From assembly GCA_944325175.1 (NCBI GenBank), contig CALUYZ010000015.1, positions 1-45,104 of the forward strand: a stretch of 45,104 bases of DNA. Direction: 5' to 3'. How positions within the stretch are numbered: position 1 is the first letter of the stretch; every line of letters starts with the position of its first letter. This document shows, piece by piece, positions 1 to 7,782 of the stretch. Under the pieces are notes generated by a model. The model was not told the DNA's origin and ran no database searches. It saw nothing but the letters and a program-made list of their open reading frames with translations. Position numbers and translations under genes: made by a program. The DNA is from Candidatus Gastranaerophilales bacterium. GTDB taxonomy: Bacteria > Cyanobacteriota > Vampirovibrionia > Gastranaerophilales > Gastranaerophilaceae.

Positions 1-647
1 GCCCCCGGTGCTGCCATAACAGATGCTGCAAGCAAAAATTTTGCATCAACCCCCATTGCAATATAAATTGCCATAACACCCCCTGCAATGCATGCCATAG
101 AGCCTGTCATAGAGGCTAAAATTTCAGATTTTGTAGCCGTTTTTAAATATGGGCGAATCATAATTTGCGCTTCAACTTGCCCAACAAAAACAGAGGCTAT
201 ATTTGATAAGGCTTCTGCGCCTGAAACGTTCATCACTTTATACATTAATTTAGCAAAAAATGCCACTATTCTTTGCATTATGCCAAAGTAATATAAAATA
301 TTTACGATAGTTAAAACAAAAATAATTGTTGCAATTAGTTTTATTGAAAATACAAAAGAAGCACCTTTATAGAAAATATGATCTATCACTTGCGGGGAAT
401 TATTTAAAAAGCCAAACACAAAATCAGCGCCTGAATTTGAAAAATAAAGAATTTTTTCAATGCATTTTGCAATTACAGCTAAAATTTGCTGCCCCAAAGG
501 AACCTTTAAAACAAAAACAGCAAGAAGGAATTGAAGAACAAATCCTGTAATTACCGTTTTTAAACTGATTTTTTTCTTATTGTTTGACATTAAATAACAA
601 ATGCCGATTATAATAATAATGCCTAAAAGCCCTGTAAATCTTTCCAA
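1..647 (-). CDS. CNT-family (NupC-like) nucleoside transporter, partial
   Basis: I translated the minus strand by hand. The gene starts at TTG 647 (MERFTGLLGIIIII), about 6 nt after AGGAAGTG, with an in-frame TGA just upstream, and runs off the left edge after about 215 residues. The N-terminal hydrophobic helices, LKVPLGQQILA, the stretch around IVNILYYFGIMQRIV, and the blocks VSGAEALSNIASVFVGQVEA and MTGSMACIAGGVMA match concentrative nucleoside transporters, which import nucleosides using an ion gradient across the inner membrane. In the family, the GQ/E region of the 'ASVFVGQVEA' block contributes to nucleoside binding. The C-terminal half is missing only because the window ends. Substrate specificity cannot be judged. 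Confidence 0.85.
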   Translation of the reverse strand, partial: MERFTGLLGIIIIIGICYLMSNNKKKISLKTVITGFVLQFLLAVFVLKVPLGQQILAVIAKCIEKILYFSNSGADFVFGFLNNSPQVIDHIFYKGASFVFSIKLIATIIFVLTIVNILYYFGIMQRIVAFFAKLMYKVMNVSGAEALSNIASVFVGQVEAQIMIRPYLKTATKSEILASMTGSMACIAGGVMAIYIAMGVDAKFLLAASVMAAPG

Positions 648-705
648 AATTCACTTCCTTTAACTTTTTAGTTTATTATAAACCAAAATTGAAGTTTTTG
701 GAAAA

Positions 706-1878
706 TTAAAAATTATTTTTTAAGTAATTTTTAATGCCGATTGTAATTGCCTTTGCAATTTTCTTTTGAAAATTGGCATCAGAAATTTTTTTTGCTTCTT
801 TGGGGTGAATTATATAGCCACATTCAACTAAAACAGAAACAGGGTCTGTCGCCCTTATAACGGCAAATGAAGCTAAATTAACCCCGTCATCTCTAAAACC
901 TGTTTTTTTCACAAGGGAATCTTTTATTTCTTTTGATAATTCATAGGCTTCTTTATTATAGTAATAAACACCCGTTCCGTGTTTTTCATTCACTTTTTTT
1001 CTGTTTGGAAGAGAATTTTGGTGAATTGAAATAAAAATATCCGCATTTTTAGATTTTGCAAAATCTACCCTTTTATATAAATCTTTGTATTCGTCTGTTT
1101 CTCTTGTTAAATAAACCTTTGCGCCATTTTTCCGTAAACTGTTTTTCAATTTTTTTGAAATTTGTAAATTAATATCTTTTTCTTTTAAATTAAATGCTAC
1201 AGCGCCGGATTCACTGCCCCCATGCCCGGGGTCAACAATTACGGTTAAATTTTCAAAAGGTTTATTTTCACCATATAAAAAAGGTTTTTTAACCTTTAAT
1301 AAAAGATTATTCCCCTCTATTTGCACATTATGCCCCGATAAAGGCTTATTTGAATAATAACTTATTTTAAGGTTATCAAATTCATCTTTTGATATTTTAA
1401 AATCGGCATTTGTTTGAATTGTTTGAATTAATTTATCTTTATCCAAAATTGAATCATAAATTATAAAATCAACGGAATTTTTACTTGTTTCAATTTCATT
1501 GTAGGGGGGAATATCTGATAATTTAATTTTTGCAATGTAATATTTTGGGTTTTCATAAATTTGAATTTCATCTATTGTTGCAAGTTCTTTTTTTTGAACC
1601 TTTGTTGCAACATCAACATATTTTTTATTAATCCAATAATATTTATCTAAGCCTAAATCAACCCTAAAGAAATTATTTTTTGTATCATCTGCAAAAATTT
1701 TAACCCCTTTTTCAAGGTGAGAAAACCTTTTTGCATTATCGCTTGCAGCATCTCTTAAAGGAACATAATTATTTGTGGTTTTAATTATTGTATATTGCTT
1801 ATAATCAGCCGTATCTGCCGCATTTGCCGCAAAATTAATTCCTGATAAAAGCAATAAAAATATTAAAAATTTCTTCAT
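706..1878 (-). CDS. Exported N-acetylmuramoyl-L-alanine amidase (Amidase_3)
   Basis: The 390-residue protein has a signal peptide (MKKFLIFLLLLSGINFAANA, about residues 1-20), an SH3b-like region at about 28-92, a linker/AMIN-like region, and a C-terminal Amidase_3 domain from about 210. All four family landmarks are visible: H219 in VDPGHGG, E233 in LKEKDIN, H286 in ISIHQN and E352 in LVECGYI (three zinc ligands plus the catalytic Glu). It should cleave the amide bond between MurNAc and the stem peptide outside the cytoplasmic membrane during cell separation or wall turnover. Its -10 box (TGCTAGAAT) lies 6 nt before the ATG, so the mRNA is predicted leaderless and separate from the rsfS operon upstream. 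Confidence 0.92.
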   Translation of the reverse strand: MKKFLIFLLLLSGINFAANAADTADYKQYTIIKTTNNYVPLRDAASDNAKRFSHLEKGVKIFADDTKNNFFRVDLGLDKYYWINKKYVDVATKVQKKELATIDEIQIYENPKYYIAKIKLSDIPPYNEIETSKNSVDFIIYDSILDKDKLIQTIQTNADFKISKDEFDNLKISYYSNKPLSGHNVQIEGNNLLLKVKKPFLYGENKPFENLTVIVDPGHGGSESGAVAFNLKEKDINLQISKKLKNSLRKNGAKVYLTRETDEYKDLYKRVDFAKSKNADIFISIHQNSLPNRKKVNEKHGTGVYYYNKEAYELSKEIKDSLVKKTGFRDDGVNLASFAVIRATDPVSVLVECGYIIHPKEAKKISDANFQKKIAKAITIGIKNYLKNNF

Positions 1879-1884
1879 AAGAAA

Positions 1885-1893
1885 ATTCTAGCA
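1885..1893 (-). promoter_or_regulatory. Extended -10 promoter, leaderless, for the amidase gene
   Basis: On the minus strand TGCTAGAAT (extended -10, TGnTAGAAT) is followed by TTTCTT (6 nt) and then the ATG at 1878. The usual distance from -10 to the transcription start places +1 on the A of the ATG. There is no Shine-Dalgarno sequence. Confidence 0.6.
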
Positions 1894-1948
1894 TTATTTT
1901 TTTAAAAAATCTGCCTTAAAAAATAAGATTAATCTTTGGATTAATATC

Positions 1949-2356
1949 CTATAAGCTTTCTTTTTCAAGATATTTTGCAAACTCTTTTGATTCTTCTTCC
2001 CAAATTTCTCTTTCAACTTTTAGAGCATGGTTCCAAAATTTTTCAATTTTATAGAGTTCTCTTTGTTCATAATGCATTATATGAACAACGACATCGCCGT
2101 AATCAATTAAATTCCAGCTGTTTTTTGTATCGTTTTCAATGTTTTTTGGCAATCTGTTAAAAATTTCTTTAACATCATCTCGAACATTATTAGTTAAACC
2201 TTTAACTTGAGGAGTAGATGTTGCAGTTACAATTACAAAAAAATCAGATAGAACGCTGACATTTGAAACATTTAAAATTACAATGTCTTTGCCTTTGTTA
2301 TCATCTAATATTCTTGCAATGGTTGAAGCCAATTTTTTACTTGAAATGTCTGTCAT
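1949..2356 (-). CDS. rsfS: Ribosome silencing factor RsfS (DUF143 / Iojap family)
   Basis: The 135-residue protein matches the RsfS family throughout: KDIVILNVSNVSVLSDFFVI, then TSTPQVKGLTNNV, then WNLIDYGDVVVHIMHYEQRELY with the conserved W..D.GD..VH.....R..Y pattern. RsfS binds ribosomal protein uL14 and blocks joining of the 30S and 50S subunits during starvation. The start codon directly abuts the stop of the RicT-like gene upstream (2357), so the two are co-transcribed and probably translationally coupled. The C-terminus (about residues 115-135) is slightly longer than the core domain and is charged. Confidence 0.93.
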   Translation of the reverse strand: MTDISSKKLASTIARILDDNKGKDIVILNVSNVSVLSDFFVIVTATSTPQVKGLTNNVRDDVKEIFNRLPKNIENDTKNSWNLIDYGDVVVHIMHYEQRELYKIEKFWNHALKVEREIWEEESKEFAKYLEKESL

Positions 2357-3277
2357 TTATATATTTCCCGTGCTTGAATTTTTATCGTTATCTAAATTTT
2401 TAATATCAATGTTTTCATCGCTTTCTGCATAATTTAAAACATTTCCGGTTTGATCAATTTCAATGTTTACTTCTTGATCAATCATCTCAATTTCATTTTT
2501 TGAATATTGTTTAATTTTACCGTCTTCCAATTTCGCAGAAACTTTTTGTGTTAAAAAGCAAATTGAAGCCACTTTTGCAACACCGTCAGGCGTCATAATA
2601 GCAGAACCTACAGGCGGCAACATTCTTGCAACTTCAATGTAGTTTGAATATTCATAATTAAGACAGCATAAAAGCCTGCCGCATGCGCCTGTAATTTTCC
2701 CAGGGGTTAGTGGAATATTTTGATCTTTAGCTAATTTTGTTGAAACAAAATCAAAATTCTTTAAAAAACTGCAACAGCAATAGTTTTGCCCGCAAACCCC
2801 TTGCCCTTGTAAAAGTGCCGTTTCATCTCTGACACCAATGTGCCTTAAATCTATTCTTACTTTCTTAAATTCTTGGGTTAAATCTTTCAAAAGCTCTCTA
2901 AAATCAACTCTTTCAGGGGCTGTATAATAAAAAGTGATTTTTTTTCTGTCAAACGTATAAACAGCCTTTGTTAAGTTCATATTCAATTTGCGTTTTTTTG
3001 CAAATTCACGACATTTCAAAAGCGCCTTAACTTCAAGCTCTTTTTGTTCATTATACGTTTTTATGTCATCATCTGTCATAATTCGAACAACAGATAAGGC
3101 TTCAGGCTTATATTTTTGCCATTGCTTTGCAACTAAATCGTTAACAACAATAACTTTGTGAACTTCTTCACCCTTTTCCGTTCGAATAATAACAAGCTGA
3201 CCGTCTTTTAAATTGACATTATCAGCCACTTTTAAAGGATGAAAAGCATTTTTTATTAATCTTACTGCAAACTTCAT
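2357..3277 (-). CDS. PSP1 / RicT (YaaT) family regulatory protein
   Basis: I start at ATG 3277 (MKFAVRLIKNAFHPL), not the longer in-frame extension, because TATAAT lies 7 nt upstream and the extension is not family-like. The 306-residue protein carries the PSP1 C-terminal domain with its cysteine signature: C162 and C167-C169 (VCGQNYCCCSF) and C199, C204, C205 (GACGRLLCCLNYEY). In Bacillus the homologue RicT works with RicA and RicF, binds Fe-S clusters and promotes RNase Y-dependent mRNA maturation. No ricA or ricF is visible here. The acidic tail after about residue 275 is poorly conserved in kind. It is followed without a gap by rsfS. Confidence 0.88.
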   Translation of the reverse strand: MKFAVRLIKNAFHPLKVADNVNLKDGQLVIIRTEKGEEVHKVIVVNDLVAKQWQKYKPEALSVVRIMTDDDIKTYNEQKELEVKALLKCREFAKKRKLNMNLTKAVYTFDRKKITFYYTAPERVDFRELLKDLTQEFKKVRIDLRHIGVRDETALLQGQGVCGQNYCCCSFLKNFDFVSTKLAKDQNIPLTPGKITGACGRLLCCLNYEYSNYIEVARMLPPVGSAIMTPDGVAKVASICFLTQKVSAKLEDGKIKQYSKNEIEMIDQEVNIEIDQTGNVLNYAESDENIDIKNLDNDKNSSTGNI

Positions 3278-3321
3278 AAAAACGATTATACAATAAAACT
3301 TTTTTATATTAAAATGTGTAA
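3278..3321. promoter_or_regulatory. Divergent leaderless promoters (RicT-like gene / SNF2 gene)
   Basis: The 44-bp space between two divergent genes holds a -10 box for each. On the minus strand TATAAT (3285-3290) lies 7 nt before the ATG at 3277. On the plus strand TAAAAT (3310-3315) lies 6 nt before the ATG at 3322. Neither gene has a Shine-Dalgarno sequence, so both transcripts are predicted to begin at or next to the start codon. Confidence 0.55.
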
Positions 3322-6204
3322 ATGATGGAAACAAACAATTTAACATTTAAGAAAAACGATATTGAAAAATTACTTTTGAATTTGGATTCAAACCCCTATT
3401 CACAAAAAAATAAAGATTTCAGATACACACTATCTTTAATTTATGAACTCATTGAAGAAGAATTTAGTGAAACGTTTGACACTAAAAATAACATATTAAG
3501 AGCAACAGACATTATTTTTGAAAATGAAAATAATGAAGTAAAAATTTTTATAACACCACCTTATAACTTTGATTATTACTTAAAATCAAGGGGTTCATTA
3601 TACAGGTTAAAAACAGAATATAAAAACGATAAAATGGGTTATAACATCCCCTTAGATTTATTTTTTGAATATTTTACAGGGTTAAGTGAAAACTCTGAAT
3701 TAACCGATGATGTTACCGACAGTTTTAAATTTTATTTCAATTTAACAAATTTTGTGAAAAAAACGGTGGAAAAATTAAATTTCATACCAACCGTTCAATT
3801 TAGAAAAGAAACCTTTTCTGTTATTTGGGAACCTTACTTGTTAAATAAAGATTATCTGACAAGCTACAGTGAGATTATAAACAACAGCATTTTAGACAGA
3901 GAAACAACAAAAAAATTAATCGACAGATACCTAAACTATCTTTTATTTGCATTTTTGGGTGTTAAGCATTATAAATTTAAAGACTTAAAAGCTGCAATTT
4001 ATTTCACAAAATATCTGAGTCATAAAAGAATTTTAAAAGGTCACGATTTAGCATCAGACATTCAAACTTGGTTCGATGAAATGAGCCTTGGAACCTATGA
4101 CATTGTTCCTATTTTTAACATTGAAAAATTAGACGGCGAGAAATTTTTATTAAGAATTAAAGCCAAAAACAAATTAACAGGCGAAATTATAGAGCCTGAT
4201 AAGCTTTCAGACAATGACAAAACAATAATAGAAAAACAAATAAATTGGGCAACAAAATATATTGAAGACTTAGAAGATATTACTTTAGAACTTGACCTTA
4301 CAGGCGTTTATAAATTAATTACAAAAATAACCTTCTATTTAGCGCAAGCGGGAATGGAAGTGAATCTGCCAGAAGGTATGGACAATGTAATCATTCCAAG
4401 AGCTTCAATTAACGCCAAAGTTAAAGAAAAAAGATTAAATGAAATTGAAGAATTCTTTTCTTTAAGAAACGATTCATCGGTTTCACTTGATGAAATTATG
4501 GATTTTTCAATAGAAGTTGCTCTTGGAAATGAAAAAATATCAGCTGAAGAATTTAGAGAACTTGCTAAAAATACAAACGGGTTAATTGAATATAAAGGTA
4601 AATTTATTTTAATTGATAAAGAAGAAACTGAAAAACTTCTCTCCCGCTTAAAAAAGCCCAATTTTGTGATGAACAAAATGGAACTTTTGCACCATGCACT
4701 ATCAGGTAAAATTGATGAATATGATTTTGATTACGATGAAGCATTTGCAAAAATTGTTTCCAATTTCACAAAAGTTGAAGATGTAACCTTGCCAAAAGAA
4801 TTAAAAGGAACCCTAAGACCATATCAAGAAATTGGTTACAGGTGGCTGTATACAAACGTCATGAAAGGTTTTGGCTGTTGTATAGCAGATGATATGGGGC
4901 TTGGTAAAACTGTTCAGGTTATAAGCTTAATTTTGAAATTAAAAGAAGAAAAGAAGCTGAAAAAACCCGCCCTTGTTGTTTGCCCAACAACTTTACTTGG
5001 CAACTGGGAAAGAGAGTTGGAAAATTTTGCCCCAACATTAGATGCTTTTATATACCATGGGCTAAACCGTGAATTTTCAATTAACCACGATGTTATTTTA
5101 ACCACTTATGCAATTTTAAGAATAGACCTTGAAGAATTTAAAAAGTATAACTGGGATATTTTAATAATAGATGAAGCTCAAAACATCAAAAATTCAACAA
5201 CAAGCCAAACTCAAGCAGTAAAATCAATTAAAGCTGCCATGAAAATTGCCATGACAGGTACACCTGTTGAAAACAGGCTATCAGAGCTTTGGAGTATTTT
5301 TGACTTTATAAATAAGGGGTATCTTGGCACTATCACTGATTTTTCAAAAAATTATTCAATGCCTATCGAAAAATTTAAAGAAACCCAAAGAGCGCAAAAA
5401 TTAAAACAGGCAATTTCACCCTTTATGTTAAGGCGCTTAAAAACAGATAAAACAATCATCTCAGACCTTCCTGAAAAAATTGTTTTGGATGAATACTGCT
5501 ATTTAACAAAAATGCAGGCAGCTTTATATGAAAGAGTTTTAACTCAATCCATGACGGAAATTCATTCTGCAAGTCAGGGTATAAATAGACGTGGCGCCAT
5601 TTTCAAACTTATTACAAATCTAAAACAAGTGTGCAACCACCCATATCACTACTTAAAGCATGGCGATATGAGCCAAGGGGCTTCAGGCAAAACAGAAAAA
5701 TTAATGTCAATTTTACACAATATTGTTGATAACAATGAAAAAGCCCTTGTTTTCACCCAATACAAAGAAATGGGCAGCATTTTAGAAAAAATTACAAAAG
5801 AAGAATTTGAATTTGACCCTCTCTTTTTCCATGGCTCATTAAATGTTAAACAAAGAGAAGAGATGATAAAAGAATTTTCTGAAAACGACAAGAAAAAAAT
5901 TATGATATTAAGCTTAAAAGCAGGGGGTTTGGGGCTGAATCTCACAAGCGCTTCAAATGTTATTCACTATGACCTTTGGTGGAACCCTGCGGTTGAAGAC
6001 CAAGCAACAGACAGAACTTACCGTATCGGACAAGATAAAAACGTTATGGTGCATAGGTTCATAACCCTATCTACCTTTGAAGAAAAAATTGATAAAATCA
6101 TAAAAGATAAAAGAGAGCTGGCAGATTCTGCCGTATTTATAGGCGAAAAAATTATTACAGAATTATCTGATGATGAAATTTATGAAATATTTTCACTTTG
6201 CTAA
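3322..6204 (+). CDS. SNF2-family DEAD/DEAH-like helicase (ATPase)
   Basis: The 960-residue protein has an N-terminal half (about 1-480) of unrecognised helical and charged sequence, then a SNF2 motor. Motif I is DDMGLGKT (523-530). Motif II is DEAQ (617-620), the usual SNF2 variant of DEAH. MTGTPVENRLSELWS is motif III, HPYHYLKHGD follows, LVFTQYKEMG begins the helicase C-terminal domain, and motif VI is QATDRTYRIGQ with R901. SNF2 proteins translocate on duplex DNA and remodel protein-DNA complexes (bacterial relatives include RapA and HepA-like proteins). The substrate is unknown. ATG 3322 is immediately followed by a second ATG; the first fits the -10 spacing. The gene overlaps the convergent HTH gene by 4 bp at its end. 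Confidence 0.9.
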   Translation: MMETNNLTFKKNDIEKLLLNLDSNPYSQKNKDFRYTLSLIYELIEEEFSETFDTKNNILRATDIIFENENNEVKIFITPPYNFDYYLKSRGSLYRLKTEYKNDKMGYNIPLDLFFEYFTGLSENSELTDDVTDSFKFYFNLTNFVKKTVEKLNFIPTVQFRKETFSVIWEPYLLNKDYLTSYSEIINNSILDRETTKKLIDRYLNYLLFAFLGVKHYKFKDLKAAIYFTKYLSHKRILKGHDLASDIQTWFDEMSLGTYDIVPIFNIEKLDGEKFLLRIKAKNKLTGEIIEPDKLSDNDKTIIEKQINWATKYIEDLEDITLELDLTGVYKLITKITFYLAQAGMEVNLPEGMDNVIIPRASINAKVKEKRLNEIEEFFSLRNDSSVSLDEIMDFSIEVALGNEKISAEEFRELAKNTNGLIEYKGKFILIDKEETEKLLSRLKKPNFVMNKMELLHHALSGKIDEYDFDYDEAFAKIVSNFTKVEDVTLPKELKGTLRPYQEIGYRWLYTNVMKGFGCCIADDMGLGKTVQVISLILKLKEEKKLKKPALVVCPTTLLGNWERELENFAPTLDAFIYHGLNREFSINHDVILTTYAILRIDLEEFKKYNWDILIIDEAQNIKNSTTSQTQAVKSIKAAMKIAMTGTPVENRLSELWSIFDFINKGYLGTITDFSKNYSMPIEKFKETQRAQKLKQAISPFMLRRLKTDKTIISDLPEKIVLDEYCYLTKMQAALYERVLTQSMTEIHSASQGINRRGAIFKLITNLKQVCNHPYHYLKHGDMSQGASGKTEKLMSILHNIVDNNEKALVFTQYKEMGSILEKITKEEFEFDPLFFHGSLNVKQREEMIKEFSENDKKKIMILSLKAGGLGLNLTSASNVIHYDLWWNPAVEDQATDRTYRIGQDKNVMVHRFITLSTFEEKIDKIIKDKRELADSAVFIGEKIITELSDDEIYEIFSLC

Positions 6205-6419
6205 TTCTCTTTAGTTAAATCTTTATAGCAAATTTCATAATTTAAAATTTTAAAAATTTGTTCAACTTCGCAAAACTTAATTGTGCCACGATGCAATTTG
6301 TTTGAAACGTTGTTGTATGAATAATATTTGCCTGTAATTTCAGACAACTGCTCGCAAACCTTTTTTAAGGTTGTCCCCCTTCTTGCAATCATAACTTTTA
6401 TTTCTTCTTTTACGTTCAT
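6201..6419 (-). CDS. Small helix-turn-helix (XRE-like) regulator
   Basis: The 72-residue protein (MNVKEEIKVMIARRGTTLKK...) looks like a stand-alone HTH: a basic first helix, then TTLKKVCEQLSE and YYSYNNVSNKLHRGTIKF as the likely recognition region, then a leucine-rich final helix. TATAAT (6426-6431) lies 6 nt before its ATG, so it is predicted leaderless. It is divergent from prepilin 1, whose promoter carries a palindrome containing the same CTATATA core that is found in this gene's own -10 region. Repression of itself and of prepilin 1 is therefore a reasonable inference. It overlaps the SNF2 stop codon by 4 bp. Confidence 0.75.
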   Translation of the reverse strand: MNVKEEIKVMIARRGTTLKKVCEQLSEITGKYYSYNNVSNKLHRGTIKFCEVEQIFKILNYEICYKDLTKEN

Positions 6420-6425
6420 TTTTTA

Positions 6426-6431
6426 ATTATA
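6426..6431 (-). promoter_or_regulatory. -10 box (leaderless) of the small HTH gene
   Basis: TATAAT on the minus strand, then TAAAAA (6 nt), then the ATG at 6419. The -10 overlaps a CTATATA core also present in the palindrome near the prepilin 1 start site. Confidence 0.55.
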
Positions 6432-6453
6432 TAGCCATTTTTTGCCATTACCC

Positions 6454-6482
6454 TTGACAAAGTTTAAACCGTAATTCATAAT
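6454..6482 (+). promoter_or_regulatory. Sigma70-type promoter of prepilin 1
   Basis: TTGACA (6454-6459), exactly 17 nt, then CATAAT (6477-6482). The predicted start is near 6489, giving a leader of about 51 nt with GCGGAG before the ATG at 6540. Confidence 0.7.
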
Positions 6483-6514
6483 AACTATATAGTGATATGT
6501 ATAATAATATAGTT
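6483..6514. promoter_or_regulatory. Candidate operator: inverted repeat over the prepilin 1 start site
   Basis: AACTATAT (6483-6490) and ATATAGTT (6507-6514) form an inverted repeat, and ACTATATAGT (6484-6493) is itself a perfect 10-bp palindrome covering the predicted +1. This position suits a repressor, and the divergent HTH gene next door is the obvious candidate. Binding is inferred. Confidence 0.45.
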
Positions 6515-6539
6515 ACTTATAATTAAGCGGAGTTAATTT

Positions 6540-7538
6540 ATGAAAAAGAATCAATTCAAACACAACCCAACCCAAAAAAATGCCTTCACTCTGGCAGAAA
6601 TTTTAATCACCTTAGCAATTATCGGAATTGTTGCAGCAATTACCCTGTCAAGCTTACTTGTAAACGTAAACGAAAAAGCATGGGAAGCACAGAAAAAAGC
6701 TCTCCATGCAAGACTATCTCAAGCCATAGGTCAAATGAACACCCTAGGCAGCTATGGAACCTTTGAAACCGATGATGACGGAACTGCCACCACAGATACC
6801 GCCTCTGAAAGCTTTATTTTAGATGCCCTCTCCAAAGTTTACAAAATTAACAACATTTGCGGACCAAATAAATTAAGTTCTTGTGGAATACCAAGTACAA
6901 TTACAACATTAAACGCAGCATCTAAAATTAATTTTCCAACCAAAATGAGCGAATTGAATGAAAAACTTTTAGAAGGAAGACATACACCGGGTGAAGACGG
7001 TGATGTAGCAGATACAAAAGCCTCTGCATTTGAGACCGTTAACGGTGAATCAATCGCAGTATTTTACAACCCATTATGCAGTTCAGACACAACAGCTGAT
7101 CACCATGTTCAAAACAAAATGTGTGTTAACTTCATATATGACTTAAATGGTAAAGAAGGACCCAATCAAGTAGGCAAAGATGTTGGCTTTATCACAGCTT
7201 TCTATAATAAAAACCCTGTCGTTGCAGCACCTGTTCCATATAACACGGATTATACATCATCGGTACCACAAAACTCAGAAGCAAAAGGAACAATAGATGC
7301 ACCAACAGCATGTAAAACCATTAGGGAAGATTTAAAGCTTCCTAATAAAGATGAACTCGCATCACTCTTTATAAATGCTCCACTTATCAACCTGAGTGAA
7401 AGCAGTAGCATCTATTGGTCAAGCTCGGTCATTTCGCTTGGCACTTCTGGGTTAGCTTGGCGCCTTGGCTTCAGTAGCGGTCGCTACTACCGTTATGCTC
7501 GTTCTACCGAGTCTTTAGTCCGCTGTATCAACAAATAA
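6540..7538 (+). CDS. Prepilin-like surface protein with DUF1566/lectin-like C-terminus (paralogue 1)
   Basis: The 332-residue protein starts with a 16-residue basic leader (MKKNQFKHNPTQKNA), then FTLAEILITLAIIGIVAAIT, the class III (type IV) prepilin signal processed by prepilin peptidase. Here the residue before F is Ala where the other three copies have Gly. A conserved middle (about 40-235) with paired cysteines (ICGPNKLSSCG; PLCSS...NKMC) leads to a C-terminal DUF1566/Lcl-like fold: ACKTIREDLKLPNKDEL, then IYWSSSV, then the ending VRCINK. The last 26 codons differ from the paralogues mainly at NNY codons (see findings). It has its own promoter and terminator. A pilus or pseudopilus component with a binding tip is plausible, but no partner genes are present here. 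Confidence 0.88.
   Translation: MKKNQFKHNPTQKNAFTLAEILITLAIIGIVAAITLSSLLVNVNEKAWEAQKKALHARLSQAIGQMNTLGSYGTFETDDDGTATTDTASESFILDALSKVYKINNICGPNKLSSCGIPSTITTLNAASKINFPTKMSELNEKLLEGRHTPGEDGDVADTKASAFETVNGESIAVFYNPLCSSDTTADHHVQNKMCVNFIYDLNGKEGPNQVGKDVGFITAFYNKNPVVAAPVPYNTDYTSSVPQNSEAKGTIDAPTACKTIREDLKLPNKDELASLFINAPLINLSESSSIYWSSSVISLGTSGLAWRLGFSSGRYYRYARSTESLVRCINK
7461..7525 (+). other. Hypervariable 3' patch of prepilin 1 (DGR-like)
   Basis: After the invariant Trp codon (TGG 7458-7460) the codons run R(CGC) L G(GGC) F S(AGT) S(AGC) G R(CGC) Y(TAC) Y(TAC) R(CGT) Y(TAT) A(GCT) R(CGT) S T(ACC), and so on. Variable residues sit almost wholly on NNC/NNT codons, while invariant F, G, R, S, V, R and C use adenine-free codons. 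The patch has the same codon length as in the other three paralogues. Confidence 0.6.
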
Positions 7539-7624
7539 AAACGCCAATGCACTCAAATTTGACAATACCAAACAAAAAAACTTTTTAAGAAATAAATAAC
7601 AAGTTTCTTTTCAACTTCATTATC

Positions 7625-7672
7625 AAATAAGCGCCACTTAAAAATGACGCTTATTTATTTTTTGATTTTTTA
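7625..7672 (+). terminator. Intrinsic terminator after prepilin 1
   Basis: AAATAAGCG (7625-7633) pairs with CGCTTATTT (7648-7656), extended inward by CA/TG, followed by T-rich sequence. The same GCGCCA/TGGCGC-type hairpin follows prepilins 3 and 4. Confidence 0.7.
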
Positions 7673-7678
7673 AAGCTT

Positions 7679-7782
7679 GTAGGTTGGGGTTTCTACCCCA
7701 ACACAACTTTTCATTTTTTGCATGCTTTAAAAGAATTGGCGCAAAAACCGTTCAATGCTGTTGGGCTGAAAGCCCAACCTAC
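7679..7782. repeat. REP/BIME-like pair of hairpins bounded by GTAGGTTGGG...CCCAACCTAC
   Basis: One hairpin, GTAGGTTGGGG-TTTCTA-CCCCAAC, occupies 7679-7702. A second, GTTGGGC-TGAAA-GCCCAACCTAC, occupies 7760-7782 in opposite polarity, so the 104-bp unit is flanked by inverted GTAGGTTGGG. Single copies of one or the other hairpin recur at 27794-27817, 42028-42051 and 44999-45021. This resembles REP elements mobilised by RAYT (TnpA_REP) transposases. No such transposase is in the window. Confidence 0.7.
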
